A model generated the notes under the pieces. That model did not search any database. It was not told the DNA's origin and saw nothing but the letters and a program-made list of their open reading frames with translations. Shown piece after piece: positions 6,526 to 7,067 of a stretch of DNA of 7,067 nt; position 1 is the first letter of the stretch, and each line of letters begins with the position of its first letter. Both the position numbers and the translations under genes were made by a program. Source of the stretch: Candidatus Segetimicrobium genomatis (GTDB lineage Bacteria; Sysuimicrobiota; Sysuimicrobiia; Sysuimicrobiales; Segetimicrobiaceae); contig VBAN01000432.1 of assembly GCA_005882445.1 (NCBI GenBank), forward strand, positions 1-7,067, in the 5' to 3' direction.

Positions 6526-7067
<542 letters not shown>

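Overview
The window is about 7 kb of very GC-rich DNA (roughly 70% G+C by eye, not counted). All recognisable genes lie on the + strand in one tightly packed, operon-like block. The codon use and compact overlapping starts fit a high-GC environmental bacterium. Peptide-type ABC transporters of this look are common in uncultured soil lineages (for example Methylomirabilota/Rokubacteria or Chloroflexota), in Actinobacteria and in alphaproteobacteria. I cannot place the organism from this sequence alone.

Layout. 2-868 is the C-terminal part of a family-5 extracellular solute-binding protein, cut off at its 5' end by the window. A 74-bp gap follows and holds a perfect 13-bp inverted repeat. 942-1931 and 1918-2724 are the two inner-membrane permeases (DppB-like and DppC-like). 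2724-3683 and 3680-4696 are the two ATPases (DppD-like and DppF-like). 4721-6523 is a cytoplasmic M28-type metallopeptidase homologue with a PA domain. 6526-7067 is the 5' part of a thiamine-diphosphate-dependent 2-oxoacid dehydrogenase E1 alpha subunit (PdhA/AcoA family), which runs off the window end. Neighbouring genes overlap by 14, 1 and 4 nt or are separated by 24 and 2 nt. This suggests one transcript, with translational coupling inside the ABC block and strong Shine-Dalgarno sequences in front of the last two genes.

How the genes may work together: a periplasmic or lipid-anchored receptor captures a peptide or peptide-like compound, the DppBCDF-like complex imports it, the M28-like enzyme hydrolyses it in the cytoplasm, and a 2-oxoacid dehydrogenase handles a downstream carbon skeleton. 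The last step is only inferred from gene order.

The most notable feature is that three of the five transporter genes look shortened. The DppD-like ATPase has Walker A, Q-loop, Walker B and H-loop but no ABC signature (LSGGQ) segment, in a clean in-frame gap near 3158. The DppC-like permease goes from its first membrane helix straight into the segment that normally follows the GTDxxGRD motif. The solute-binding protein stops about 100-150 residues earlier than a classical DppA. The M28-like protein keeps the His/Asp metal-binding positions but has Gly-His-Ser where the catalytic Glu-Glu pair normally sits. These changes may define a divergent, asymmetric transporter/hydrolase system, a decaying operon, or in part assembly artefacts.
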